Translations under genes and position numbers: made by a program
Assembly (NCBI GenBank): GCA_045802605.1
Contig: JBJMQS010000036.1
Span: 124,001 to 188,000 of the forward strand
Source of the DNA: JBJMQS01 sp045802605
GTDB taxonomy: Bacteria > Planctomycetota > Planctomycetia > Gemmatales > Gemmataceae
Direction: 5' to 3'
DNA length: 64,000 nt
Notes under the pieces: generated by a model
Told to the model about the DNA's origin: nothing
The model's input: the letters and a program-made list of their open reading frames with translations, nothing else
Database searches by the model: none
Part shown: positions 33,560 through 43,500 of the stretch, in pieces
Layout of the letters: each line of letters starts with the position of its first letter
Position numbering within the stretch: position 1 is the stretch's first letter

Positions 33560-34393
33560 TCAGCCGAACCGGCCGGTGATGTAATCCTCAGTTTGTTTCA
33601 CTTTCGGCCGGGTAAACAGGTCCGTCGTCGCGCCGGCTTCTATGAGATGGCCTTGCAGGAAAAATGCCGTCAAATCGGAGACACGGGCGGCCTGCTGCAT
33701 GTTGTGCGTAACGATAATGATCGTGTAATCCTGCTTCAATTCGAAGATCAAATCCTCAATGCGCCGCGTGCTCTGCGGATCAAGGGCGGAGGCTGGCTCA
33801 TCCATCAGAAGCACTTCGGGGTCGGTCGCCAGTGCCCGGGCGATGCAAAGCCGCTGTTGCTGACCACCAGACAAATCGAGGGCCGATGCATCCAAGCGGT
33901 CCTTAACTTCATCCCACAAAGCCGCCCGCCGCAGACAACGCTCGACTAGCGCATCGAGCCGGCCGACATTCCTCTCGCCGGCCACGCGAGGTCCATAGGC
34001 CACGTTCTCGTAAACGGTCTTCGGGAAAGGGTTGGACTTCTGGAATACCATGCCCACCCGCCGGCGAAGCTCGACGAGGTTGGTGTTACGACGATAAATG
34101 TCCTCGCCGTCTAGGACGACGCTGCCGGTATGCCGGGTGCCGTCGATGAGGTCATTCATCCGGTTCAGGCAGCGGAGCATCGTGGATTTGCCGCAGCCGG
34201 AGGGTCCAATGAAGGCCACCACAGACCGTTCCGGAATCTGAATTGAAATGTCGAAAAGTGCCTGCGTTTGCCCGTACCAGAATGAAAGGCCACGGATGCC
34301 AAACTTGGTTTGGCGGACGTTGGCCTTGCTATCGACCGGCCGGCCGCTGAGGTCGCGGTCAGTCAAAATCGCTGTGAAAGCGAGCGTGGACAC
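33560..34393 (-). CDS. pstB: Phosphate ABC transporter ATPase PstB, 277 aa
   Basis: The ATPase motifs are complete: Walker A GPSGCGKST, Q-loop VFQKSNPFPKTVYENVAYG, signature LSGGQQQRLCIAR, Walker B VLLMDEPASALDP and switch His (VTHNM). RCLNRMNDLI and the SNPFP segment are PstB-specific. I chose the GTG at 34393 (GAGG nine bases upstream). The longer TTG start at 34480 would place the N-terminus inside a palindrome and give a non-family extension. It powers high-affinity phosphate import with PstSCA, which must be encoded elsewhere. Confidence 0.93.
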   Translation of the reverse strand: MSTLAFTAILTDRDLSGRPVDSKANVRQTKFGIRGLSFWYGQTQALFDISIQIPERSVVAFIGPSGCGKSTMLRCLNRMNDLIDGTRHTGSVVLDGEDIYRRNTNLVELRRRVGMVFQKSNPFPKTVYENVAYGPRVAGERNVGRLDALVERCLRRAALWDEVKDRLDASALDLSGGQQQRLCIARALATDPEVLLMDEPASALDPQSTRRIEDLIFELKQDYTIIIVTHNMQQAARVSDLTAFFLQGHLIEAGATTDLFTRPKVKQTEDYITGRFG

Positions 34394-34476
34394 GGATTCA
34401 CGCCTCGATTCGAGTGATTGGGGACAAGGTTGTTTTATCGGGAGTGCGCGTGCGTTGCGCGAAGATTCGGTAAATG

Positions 34477-34532
34477 CCAATTTCCGAGGGCGGATTGAAT
34501 GACCATAGGATCAATCCGCCCTCGGAAATTGG
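34477..34532. repeat. Perfect 22-bp inverted repeat before pstB
   Basis: Positions 34477-34498 and 34511-34532 are exact reverse complements (core TTTCCGAGGGCGGATTGA) around a 12-base loop. It lies between the DUF1573 gene end and pstB start. It may act as a terminator for the former, though the minus-strand T-tract is poor. Confidence 0.85.
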
Positions 34533-34557
34533 TTATAGCAAACGTTTTAAGTCCGCT

Positions 34558-35541
34558 CTATTTGCCGTTTACCGTGGCTTTCACAGCCACTTCCAGAGTA
34601 TTTTCATTCGGCAAATCGGTGACGATCTTGATCTTCCGGGCCAAGTCGCCCGCTTCCTTAGGGTCAACTTTCACCGTGACCACATGCACCGGCCGGGATT
34701 CGGCCATGGTCGCACTGACCGTCACGATGCCGTCGGCACCTTGAATCTCCTTGATTTTGAATGGCTTGGAGCTGCGGACCAAGAGCTTCGACTCAGCCGC
34801 ATGCCCAATCGCCACCGCACCCATCTTTACTTCGCCGGGCGAAGCCGTCAGAGCCGGCGTGATTTCGACCGTTGCCGGAAGGCGAATTATCGGGGCCACC
34901 GGGCTATTAGTGGTCAGAACGATTTCGGTCGTCCACTTGCCCACCGGCAGACCAGGCTTCAGATTGGCAGCAATTTCATAAGTCACTTCGCCCTGGCCGC
35001 GGTTGAGCTCGCGGACCTTGGGAATGACGTAGCCGCTTTCACTGGTCGCTTGTTGAACGGCCCAGTACTGCTGGCGAAGTGTCACAGTGGTTCGCGCGGT
35101 GCCAGCGCTACCACGGGCCACGGTGCCGAATGACATGCCCTCGGTATCGAGAGCTAGATCATCACGGCCGAATGCGGAGATGGAGAGGCGGGCTTCTTCC
35201 CATTGCGGCCGATCGAACGTCACAAAGATCGTGACGGTCTTTGCGCCGGTGAAGCGGCGGCTATCCATCTGCGCCACGACAGCCGTCGATTGGCCGGGGG
35301 CGATGTCGCTTTGCAGGATGTTCGCCTGGGTGCAACCACAGGAGACGCGGACGCCGGCGACATGGATCGGCGCCTGGGTGTTGTTGGTGATTCGGTAGTA
35401 GTGTGTCAGCAGCGGGCCACGCGGGGTGGTGCCGAAATCGTGGGACGTGGAATCAAAGAGGCTCTCGCCCCAGGTCGCAGCCAGCGCCGGCGAGACGCCG
35501 TACAGCAGTCCCGCGAAGGTCAAGAAGCCAATACGTAGCAT
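34558..35541 (-). CDS. Secreted DUF1573 protein, 327 aa
   Basis: A signal peptide (MLRIGFLTFAGLLYGVSPAL, cleavage after ALA) leads into a DUF1573 domain: SHDFGTTPRGPLLTHYYRIT, VSCGCTQANI and DIAPGQSTAVVAQMD. The DFG...SCGCT motif is the family mark; a related C-terminal Ig-like region follows (VRSSKPFKIKEIQGAD). These periplasmic Ig-like/ASPM-type domains are frequent in Bacteroidetes and planctomycetes; the role is unknown. The gene is separated from pstB by a strong palindrome and is probably transcribed independently. Confidence 0.85.
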   Translation of the reverse strand: MLRIGFLTFAGLLYGVSPALAATWGESLFDSTSHDFGTTPRGPLLTHYYRITNNTQAPIHVAGVRVSCGCTQANILQSDIAPGQSTAVVAQMDSRRFTGAKTVTIFVTFDRPQWEEARLSISAFGRDDLALDTEGMSFGTVARGSAGTARTTVTLRQQYWAVQQATSESGYVIPKVRELNRGQGEVTYEIAANLKPGLPVGKWTTEIVLTTNSPVAPIIRLPATVEITPALTASPGEVKMGAVAIGHAAESKLLVRSSKPFKIKEIQGADGIVTVSATMAESRPVHVVTVKVDPKEAGDLARKIKIVTDLPNENTLEVAVKATVNGK

Positions 35542-35764
35542 AAGGATCGGAATGCTCCGTGGCTTTTAGGCAGCGGATCGCGGGGTGGAGCGACCAGGCC
35601 CAAAAGCGGGGTTATGACCGACTTGCAGAGTATCGAACCCACCGACGACACGCGCCATGGGAAACGCCTCTGGGCACAAACCCGAAGGCAGTTCCGCCCC
35701 TATCACCATAGGGGTCGCCGGAAGCGATAATCCTTTCGCTAACGTTACATCTTCGCGCATCGGA

Positions 35765-36496
35765 TTAACCGTGCGCAACGACTGCGACATAAACCGACTT
35801 GGCACCTGCTGCCTTCAGTGCAACAGCCGCTGCATGAGGGGTTGAACCTGTCGTGAATACGTCGTCTACCAGCAAGGCTGCCTTGCCCTGGAGGCAATTC
35901 ATTTGCAAACGCCGGGCCATAATTGCACCTCGCAGGTTCTCACGCCGCGAAGTGGGTGGCAGTCCGGCCTGAAAAATGGTCATCCTTGGGCGCTTGAGCA
36001 GTCGAGGCCAACAGGGCACTCGGAGTTTTTCTGCCAACGCCCGAGCAAGAACTTCAGCCTGATTGTAACCGCGCTGCCAGCGTCGCTTCCAGTGCAAGGG
36101 GACCGAAACTACACAAGAAATCTCGACTTGGGGCATGCACGCGACGATACGTTCGGCAAACTCTTCGCCAACTGCCCGCGCTACCAACTCCTCGTGCTTC
36201 ATGCGCAAGATCAGGTCGCGGCGCATGCCTTCGTATGGACCCATCCGCAACACGCCCGCGAATGCGTAATGTTCGGCGCGACATCGTGGACACCCGCTCA
36301 CTGATGCGGTGTGCGGACCAATCGTCGAACCGCATCGCGGGCATGTTGGAAAAGGATCACCGACCAGTTGATCACGACATGCTGAACAGAAATACCGTGC
36401 GGCCGGGCGGTCGCAAACCAGACAGACTGGCGGATAGACCAGATCGACCAACCCACGGGATAATTCGGCGATGAGCGACATAGATTCTGCTCGCAT
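35765..36496 (-). CDS. ComF-family phosphoribosyltransferase-like protein, 243 aa
   Basis: An N-terminal zinc-ribbon section (CLVCDRPAARYFCSACRDQL, CPRCGSTIGP) is followed by the phosphoribosyltransferase fold: VVSVPLHWKRRWQRGYNQAE, LARALAEKLRVP, RRENLRGA and the PRPP-binding loop ALLVDDVFTTGSTPHAAA. This is the ComF/GntX architecture. ComF in competent bacteria helps handle incoming single-stranded DNA; the enzymatic substrate is unknown. ATG 36496 or 36481 could be the start. No competence genes adjoin. Confidence 0.9.
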   Translation of the reverse strand: MRAESMSLIAELSRGLVDLVYPPVCLVCDRPAARYFCSACRDQLVGDPFPTCPRCGSTIGPHTASVSGCPRCRAEHYAFAGVLRMGPYEGMRRDLILRMKHEELVARAVGEEFAERIVACMPQVEISCVVSVPLHWKRRWQRGYNQAEVLARALAEKLRVPCWPRLLKRPRMTIFQAGLPPTSRRENLRGAIMARRLQMNCLQGKAALLVDDVFTTGSTPHAAAVALKAAGAKSVYVAVVAHG

Positions 36497-36562
36497 GTTC
36501 GAAGTACTCAGCGTTAGGAGGGGACACTTCGGTCACGCAAAGAAACTACGTATCATCCTGTC

Positions 36563-37846
36563 ATGCGGATTGTGATCATCACCGCTGGGGCGGCCGGCAT
36601 GTATTGCGGCAGTTGTCTGAAGGACAACACGCTGGCAGGCGCTTTGATCGCTCGCAGCCATGATTGCCTGTTGATCCCGACCTATACCCCGCTCACCCTC
36701 GACGAGCCCGACGAATCGACGGCCCCGATCTACCTTGGTGGCGTCAATGTCTTCCTGGACGAATACCGTTTCTCGCGCTGGCTGCCGCGATTCGCAAAGC
36801 GCTGGCTCGACGCGCCTTCGCTCCTGCGCTTCGTCACTCGCTTTGCCAACTCCGGCGACTACGCCAAGCTGGGCGAACTGACACTCTCGATGCTCCGTGG
36901 CGAAGCGGGCCGGCAAGCCGAACACGTTATTCAACTCGCGGAGCATTTGGCCAACGACGTGAAGCCCGACGTGGTCGTCCTGTCCAACGTGCTGCTCTCC
37001 GGCATTGCCCCCGCGTTGAAGCGGCGGCTCGACGCGCCGATCATCGCAACGCTGCAGGGAGACGATCTGTTTCTGGATTCGCTGACCTCGACACACCGGT
37101 CGGCCGCAATCTTACAGATCCAATCCAATTACGTGGCTGTTGCTGGCAGCATCGCAACCTCGGCTTCGTACGCCGAACATATGTCGAAGTACCTAGGCCT
37201 GGCTCGCGCAAACATTCATCTCGTGCGGCCCGGGATTCGGGTCGAGAATTTTCAAACGGCAGTCGGCCGCCCCAGTGATGAACTGCTGACGATTGGTTTC
37301 TTTGCTCGAATTGCACCGGAGAAAGGCTTGCACCGGTTAGTCGCGGCACTGTTGACTGCCAAGCTGCCGCCGTTCCGCCTGCGAATCTCCGGCTGGCTTG
37401 GAGCATCGCAGCGTCGCTATCTCGACAAATGCCTTTCTGACTTCCGAAAGCAATATGAGGAGCGCGTGGAGTACATCCCCTCGCCGACCCTGGCCGACAA
37501 AGTGCGGTTTCTTCAATCAGTCGATATCTTCAGTGTGCCGGCCGCATTTCATGAGCCGAAGGGCATCTACCTGTTGGAAGCGATGGCAAGCGGAGTACCC
37601 GTGGTGCAGCCCTCGAGCGGAGCATTCCCAGAACTGGTTGGTATGACTCAAGGCGGCCTGCTGGTCGAAGCCAACAACGACCAAGCATTGGCGGCCGGTC
37701 TAGAAAAGCTTGCACATGATCCACAACTTAGGAAAGAGTTGGGACAACGCGGTCAGGCCGCAGTCAAAGAGATTTTCAACGCCGACGACATGGCCTCGAA
37801 TACAGAGGCCGTATTAGAAAAATATCTCTTGGGCCGAATCAAATGA
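36563..37846 (+). CDS. Family 4 glycosyltransferase, 427 aa
   Basis: GT-B fold. The N-terminal nucleotide-fold begins MRIVIITAGAAGMYCGSCLK. The C-terminal lobe has TIGFFARIAPEKGLHRLVAA and the GT4 donor-binding EX7E-like segment (PAAFHEPKGIYLLEAMASGV, PVVQPSSGAFPEL). It transfers a sugar from a nucleotide-sugar donor to an unknown acceptor, probably for cell-envelope glycans. Its stop overlaps the start of a thioesterase gene (ATGA, 37843-37846), an odd but apparently coupled pairing. It is divergent from the ComF-like gene. Confidence 0.9.
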   Translation: MRIVIITAGAAGMYCGSCLKDNTLAGALIARSHDCLLIPTYTPLTLDEPDESTAPIYLGGVNVFLDEYRFSRWLPRFAKRWLDAPSLLRFVTRFANSGDYAKLGELTLSMLRGEAGRQAEHVIQLAEHLANDVKPDVVVLSNVLLSGIAPALKRRLDAPIIATLQGDDLFLDSLTSTHRSAAILQIQSNYVAVAGSIATSASYAEHMSKYLGLARANIHLVRPGIRVENFQTAVGRPSDELLTIGFFARIAPEKGLHRLVAALLTAKLPPFRLRISGWLGASQRRYLDKCLSDFRKQYEERVEYIPSPTLADKVRFLQSVDIFSVPAAFHEPKGIYLLEAMASGVPVVQPSSGAFPELVGMTQGGLLVEANNDQALAAGLEKLAHDPQLRKELGQRGQAAVKEIFNADDMASNTEAVLEKYLLGRIK

Positions 37847-38253
37847 ACCACTTCACCGCTCGCCGCCGCGTCGAATTCTCCGACACCGATATGGCCGGCA
37901 TGATGCACTTCGCCAACTTTTTCCGGTTCATGGAATCGGCCGAGCACGAGTATTTGGCCTCACGCGGATTGCGGGTGATTTGGAACGATGTCGATGAGAG
38001 GCTCGGTTTCCCCCGCGTCTCGGCGAGTTGCGATTACCTTCAGCCCGCCCATTATCTGGATGAGTTGGAAATCGATGTGACGGTCGATCGTGTCGGTGAA
38101 AAGTCCCTGACATTGAGCTTCGATTTTCGCCGCGGTTCCGACTTGGTTGCCAAGGGCGAAATCGTCACCGTCTGTTGCAGGGTGAACACCGAAGGCCGGG
38201 TCGAATCGATTCCGATTCCCGAAACGTTTCGCAGCAAGTTGACGGCAAAATAG
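37843..38253 (+). CDS. Acyl-CoA thioesterase (4HBT/YbgC-like), 136 aa
   Basis: A hot-dog-fold enzyme with the 4-hydroxybenzoyl-CoA thioesterase motif RVEFSDTDMAGMMHFANFFR, whose Asp is the catalytic residue, then EHEYLASRGL and FPRVSASCDYLQPAHYLDEL. The length is typical (~130-140 aa). It hydrolyses short or branched acyl-CoA thioesters; the exact substrate cannot be read from sequence. It is translationally coupled to the upstream glycosyltransferase. Confidence 0.9.
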   Translation: MNHFTARRRVEFSDTDMAGMMHFANFFRFMESAEHEYLASRGLRVIWNDVDERLGFPRVSASCDYLQPAHYLDELEIDVTVDRVGEKSLTLSFDFRRGSDLVAKGEIVTVCCRVNTEGRVESIPIPETFRSKLTAK

Positions 38254-38349
38254 CACACTTTTCGGCGTTTTTGAGTTGGCGGCGCATCGCCGGCATTCCT
38301 GACCTATGCTTGTGGCGACGGAATGGCCCCCAGTACGCGCGGAAGTGCT

Positions 38350-39789
38350 ATGCCCGCCACCGTTGGCAATCAATTTGTGCCCAGTTACGTGGAACTGGTG
38401 CCAGAGCAACTGGACCTCCGGGTCTTCCGCCATTCGGTGGAGACGCCCGACGGCCCGGTCGCTTGCTGGTCCTATGTCACTGATGGCTTGCGACGACTTG
38501 GGCAAAAAGAGATTGTCTTCACGCTCCGTCGCCGGCCTGACGACACCGATGCATTTCCGCAAGATCCCGTCGATTTTGTATCGCACATCTTTGAACGCGC
38601 GCAAAACGGCCAATTCATTGAAGCGGGCGGCACGATCGAGTTCCCGCGCGACGGCGGCTTCCTCGGCTGCGACGGCCCCGCCTCCTTTGTGATGATCAAT
38701 GCCACGCCGCTCAAAGGCGTGAACTTCCCTGACAAATTGCTCGCTGCGTATCTAATCACGTCGGAAGAACTGCAAGCGGTGCAAAAAGTCGGTCCCAATC
38801 GCTTGCTCAGCTTGTTGGGCAAGCGGGCGAACGTGTTTCCGTATCCACTTTGGTCGGAGCGCGACCGGCCCACGCTGCTCAGTGCCGCGGACCTACGCCA
38901 AAGTTTGCTGGGTCAGTTGCCGCAGGTTCGCGCTTCGGGCATCTTCACGCGTCGCCATCGCGGGCAAGTCCATATCCACGCGGTTGATGAACGGGCCCTC
39001 GATCGGCTCGATGCTGCGATTAAGGCACTCCCCGCACCGGGTGCGTTCGTCATGATCACGGACCCCGACCCAGCGGCGAAAGGGCGACTGGTCTGGAAGC
39101 CAGGCACTTCTGTCGAAGCCGTCACGAGTGACCCGCGACCCGACGCCATGATGACCGGCAGCTTTTTCGCGATGGTGCCGACGCGATCCGGCCCCGAAGG
39201 CGCGCACATTTGCGAGGATGGATTCGCCGTCAAGCTGAAGGCAACGACGTGGGAAAAGGTCCGGCACGCATTGATTGCCCGCGAGCCGATGACCATCCAT
39301 GCCGAAGCGCCGGCCGTCCCACTGGTGATTGGGCTGGCCAGCGAAACGATTTCCGTTCGCCGTGCCGGCGCTCACTTCTATTTGGATGTGGGCACGCTTT
39401 ATTCGCGCATCAAACCTGATGAAATGACTTGGTTCGATCGCCGCGTCGGCAACATCGTCGAAGATCACTTTGCTGATCTGCCGGCCGCGGATGGCGAAGC
39501 GCTCACCGTGTTTTGTGCCATCCGTCCCGGAAACAAGGCGCGATTTTGGTTGGAGTGCCAGCCTAATCCTTTGAACATGGCGGGCTCCAACTTGCTGATC
39601 CGCCGTCTCGCGGCGCTGAAGCCCCCGGCCGTGAAGGGACCTGTCGCCTGGGCGGTGCGCTTCGATCTCTGGGGCGGCACGGGTGACCCGCGCCACTTCG
39701 CCCACATGCCTCATGAATGGACCAATGGCAACGGCGATTGCTCACATTCTCCCGATCAAATCCTCGATCGCGCTTGGCCCGCGAAATAA
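38350..39789 (+). CDS. Hypothetical protein, 479 aa
   Basis: GGAAG (38341-38345) precedes ATG 38350; an earlier in-frame ATG is at 38323. The protein is soluble, rich in beta segments and shows no signal peptide. Regularities include YVELVPEQLDLRVFRHSVET, QKEIVFTLRRRPDDTDAFPQ and MPHEWTNGNGDCSHSPDQIL at the end. No family is recognised, though I believe planctomycete relatives exist. It lies between the thioesterase and the ABC transporter and could be the first gene of that transporter's transcript. Confidence 0.6.
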   Translation: MPATVGNQFVPSYVELVPEQLDLRVFRHSVETPDGPVACWSYVTDGLRRLGQKEIVFTLRRRPDDTDAFPQDPVDFVSHIFERAQNGQFIEAGGTIEFPRDGGFLGCDGPASFVMINATPLKGVNFPDKLLAAYLITSEELQAVQKVGPNRLLSLLGKRANVFPYPLWSERDRPTLLSAADLRQSLLGQLPQVRASGIFTRRHRGQVHIHAVDERALDRLDAAIKALPAPGAFVMITDPDPAAKGRLVWKPGTSVEAVTSDPRPDAMMTGSFFAMVPTRSGPEGAHICEDGFAVKLKATTWEKVRHALIAREPMTIHAEAPAVPLVIGLASETISVRRAGAHFYLDVGTLYSRIKPDEMTWFDRRVGNIVEDHFADLPAADGEALTVFCAIRPGNKARFWLECQPNPLNMAGSNLLIRRLAALKPPAVKGPVAWAVRFDLWGGTGDPRHFAHMPHEWTNGNGDCSHSPDQILDRAWPAK

Positions 39790-39867
39790 TTCGATAACAT
39801 CTGCTTAGCCGTCGCGTCCTTGCGATGTAAGCACTCGGCGATAGGCCGCCGCGTGAAGCAGGTGCAC

Positions 39868-40536
39868 ATGCTCATCGCCGACAACGTCACCAAAGATTAT
39901 TCCACGCGCCCGGGGCCGCTCGCCGTGTTGCGTGAAGTGTCGCTCCGCCTCGAACTCGGTGAGTCACTGGCCGTAATTGGCCCGTCGGGTTCTGGCAAAA
40001 GCACACTGCTGCATATCCTGGGAACGCTTGACCGACCAAGTTCTGGCACCGTGACGCTCGGCGGCGTCGATCCCTTTGCACTCGCCGAACCAGCCTTGGC
40101 TGAGTTTCGTAACCGGCGAATCGGCTTCGTGTTCCAGGATCATCACCTGTTGCCGCAATGCTCGGTTCTGGAAAATGTTCTCGTGCCGTTCATCGTTCGC
40201 CAAGACAAGCCGGCCGATTTAGTGGACCAAGCGAAACGGTTACTCGAACGAGTAGGCCTTGGCGCTCGGCTCGATCATCGCCCCGCCGAGCTTTCGGGCG
40301 GCGAGCGCCAGCGCGTGGCGCTCGCCCGAGCATTATTTCCGGGCCCGGAACTGGTGTTGGCGGATGAACCGACGGGCAACTTGGACCGTGCCAGCGCCAA
40401 GTTGGTCGGCGAGCTGCTCATGGAATTGCATCGCGAACGACCGACCATTTTGGTGACGGTCACGCACAGCTCGGAATTGGCCGCGCTGTTCCCTCGCCGG
40501 ATGGAGATCGTGGACGGGAAACTGGTTAATGGTTAG
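39868..40536 (+). CDS. LolD-type ABC transporter ATPase, 222 aa
   Basis: ATG 39868 (AGGTG just upstream) gives family length. The motifs are Walker A IGPSGSGKSTLLHILGTLD, Q-loop FVFQDHHLLPQCSVLENVL, signature LSGGERQRVALARAL, Walker B LVLADEPTGNLD and switch His TVTHSSEL. The sequence belongs to the MacB/LolD group that powers extracytoplasmic FtsX-fold permeases for lipoprotein release or peptide/drug efflux. The stop overlaps the permease gene by eight bases, so they form one transporter. Confidence 0.93.
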   Translation: MLIADNVTKDYSTRPGPLAVLREVSLRLELGESLAVIGPSGSGKSTLLHILGTLDRPSSGTVTLGGVDPFALAEPALAEFRNRRIGFVFQDHHLLPQCSVLENVLVPFIVRQDKPADLVDQAKRLLERVGLGARLDHRPAELSGGERQRVALARALFPGPELVLADEPTGNLDRASAKLVGELLMELHRERPTILVTVTHSSELAALFPRRMEIVDGKLVNG

Positions 40537-43500
40537 CCGTGACGCAATGAAGTGGCGAACCCTTCTTCACCGCAACCTGCGTTACCATCTTCGCGGCAAC
40601 TTCGCCGTGATGCTCGGCGTGGCCGTCGGCACGGCCGCTCTCGTCGGTGCTTTGCTCGTCGGCGATTCGCTGCACGGCAGCTTGCGTTCGCGCGCTCTGC
40701 GGCGACTCGGCAGCGTCGAGCAGATCTTGATTTCACCGCAACCGATTTCAGAAGAAACGTGCGACAAATTGGAGAATCGATTCGATTTGCTCGCTGTCTC
40801 GGTCGCGACCGGCTCCATCGCGGCCCTCGATGCCCACAATCAGCCACAACATTCGGTCTCCGGCGTATCGGTCATCTGCGATCGCCCCAATCACGACTTG
40901 GCCTGGTTCATTGAACCATCGCATAACGCAAGCTGGTTCGCTCTGCCGGGCATCAGTTCACAACTCGCAACAGACCTCAATGCTTCACTAGGTGATCGGC
41001 TCCGGCTGCGCGTAACTATCCCTGGCGCGGTGCCGCGCGACAGCACCTTGGGGCGTAAAACCGGTTCGGAGTTGTTCAAGGAATTCATCTTTCCCGCACA
41101 GTTCCGCAACGATGCGGTGTACAAGCCGTGGAATGAATTCAATCTAACGCCGGGATTTGATCGGCCGCATACCGTTTTCTATCGAGGCAACGGTGAGGAA
41201 CGGCCCTTGCCGCTGAACGCCCTCTTGACCCGTAGTCCCATTCCCACCGACGCCGACCTGCGCTCCCTTCTCGATTTGCCCGATTATGGTCTGAGGATTC
41301 AGAGACGCGCAAGTTACATCTCGATTGAGAGCCGTTCACTCGTGCTTCAGGCACCTGCGATTGAATCGGTTCGTGCCGCGGCAGCCTCAATGAAGCTGGC
41401 CGCGGAACCCACGATGGTGTACCTGGCCAACAGCATTTCCGATGGCACGCACGAGATTCCCTACTCCGTCGTGGCCGCATTGAACCCGCAAGTTCGGGCG
41501 CCATTAGGTCCGTTCATCTCGCCAAGCGAACCGTCTCTGGCTGACGACGAGATTTTGCTCGCTGATTGGGCCGAGTCACCGCTCACTGCCAAGACCGGTG
41601 ACAAAATCACCCTGCGCTACTTCCTTCCCGAATCGGAAGGCAAAGCCACCGAGGCGACAGCCACATTCAAGCTGCGTGCGAAGATCCCGATGACAGGTCC
41701 CACGGCCGATCCGAATCTGACGCCGGAATTCCCGGGCATTACCGACAAGCTCACGCTCGCGGACTGGGACCCGCCATTCCCCTACGACCCTAAAAAGATC
41801 ACCAAGCGCGATGAAGACTATTGGCATCGCTATCGCGGCACACCCAAAGCGTACTTCAATGAGGCCGTCGGCAAAAAACTTTTCGGCAGCCGCTTCGGGG
41901 AGGCCACCTCGGTCCGCATCGCACCATCGTCGCCTGAAAAGATCGATGCAGATGCCGCGGCATTTGAAGCAGCCCTGAAACAACATTTGAAGCCGGCCGA
42001 CTTTGGCTTGGTGTTCCGCGACGTGCGAGCGCAAGCTCTGCATGCCGCGGAAGGCAGCGTCAATTTCAGTGGATTGTTTTCGGGATTTTCGCTCTTCTTG
42101 ATCGCGGCTGCGTTGCTTCTTGTCGCACTTTTGGTGCGCTTGAATCTTGATCACCGTGCGAGCGAAGTGGGTCTGTGGCTCGCGCTCGGCTTTAGCCATC
42201 GTGCCGTGCGAAGGCTGCTGTTGGCCGAGGGGCTATTTCTTTCAGTGCTCGGTGCGGTTATCGGTTTGCTGATGGCGATTGGCTATGCCGCACTGATGTT
42301 GCGACTCCTCGGGGCGATGTGGCCCGAAGGACAAATTGGCTCATTTTTGGAGCTGTATATCACGGGTCGAAGTCTGGGCATCGGCTTTATCGCGGCCACA
42401 ATTGTTAGCGCTTTGACGATCGCACTCGCTTTGCGCGCCCTGTCTCGCGTTCCCGCACCGCTATTACTCCGCGGAGTTTCCTCTTGTTCCGTCCCGGAAT
42501 TTTCCGGTGCCTTCTCCGTGCCCTCTTCGTCCCCCCCACAACCCACTAGTCCCCTCCCCACTAGTTCCGGTCCCCTCCCCCCTTGTGGGGGAGGGTTAGG
42601 GTGGGGGGTTGAGCCCTCTCATGCTTCTACCCCCCACCCTAGCCCTCCCCCACAAGGGGGGAGGGGACCGGAGGCAGGGGCGAGGGAAAAAGGCGAGGAG
42701 CGAAGGGAAGCAGACGGCAGGGGCAGCGGCGCAGACGGTGGGCGGCAAAGTCGAAAGAAGTGGTGGCTCGTCGGAGCCATTGCCCTGGGCCTCGTGGCGA
42801 TTGCCGCACTCGTCGCGGGACCTTTTCTCCATGACCCCGAATCGCGGGCAGGCTCGTTCTTCACCGGCGGAGCTGCACTCCTAGCTCTGGGGTTGTTGCT
42901 CATGCGGCAAAAACTCCGGTCCAACGAAGCCACAAGCACGCCCGATCTCACCATCATTCAGCTCGGCATCCGCAATGCGTCTCGCTATCCGACGCGCAGC
43001 TTGCTCACCGCCGGGCTCCTGGCCTCGGCGGCGTTCTTGCTGGTTGCCGTTGAATCATTTCGTCGCACGCCGGGTGCCGACTTCGCCGAGTACCGTGGGG
43101 GGTCAGGTGGCTATCAGTGGATCGCGTCATTCGACTTGCAGCTCTATCAAGATCCGGAGGACCCTGCGACCGGCCGGCAGGAGATCCTCGACTCACTCGA
43201 GAAGCATTACCAAAAGGATCCGGATACGAAGACAATTCGATTGGCCGCCGCGGCCGATTTGCTCAAGCGATGCCGTCTCATAGCGCTCAGGTCAAAAACC
43301 GGAGATGAGGCCGGCTGCCGAAACTTGTACAAACCGACTTCGCCGCGTATTTACGGTGTTCCTTTCCGCTTCATTGACCAGGGCGGCTTTCATTTTGTCA
43401 GTACGCTGGCGACGACAGTTGATGGGGAGGCAAACCCCTGGCGATTGCTCGCCAAGAGTAAGGGGGACATTCCCGTGTTTGGCGAAGCCAACACCGTGCA

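Noticed and set aside
34394..34480. TTG-initiated N-terminal extension of pstB
   Set aside because: It begins inside a perfect palindrome and is not PstB-like. A GTG with GAGG upstream gives normal length.
35566..35805. 79-codon minus-strand frame between ComF-like and DUF1573 genes
   Set aside because: It overlaps the end of the ComF-like gene in another frame and shows no motif.
39820..39867. Upstream ATG for the LolD-like ATPase
   Set aside because: The 16 extra residues precede the first strand of the fold. AGGTG sits just before ATG 39868.
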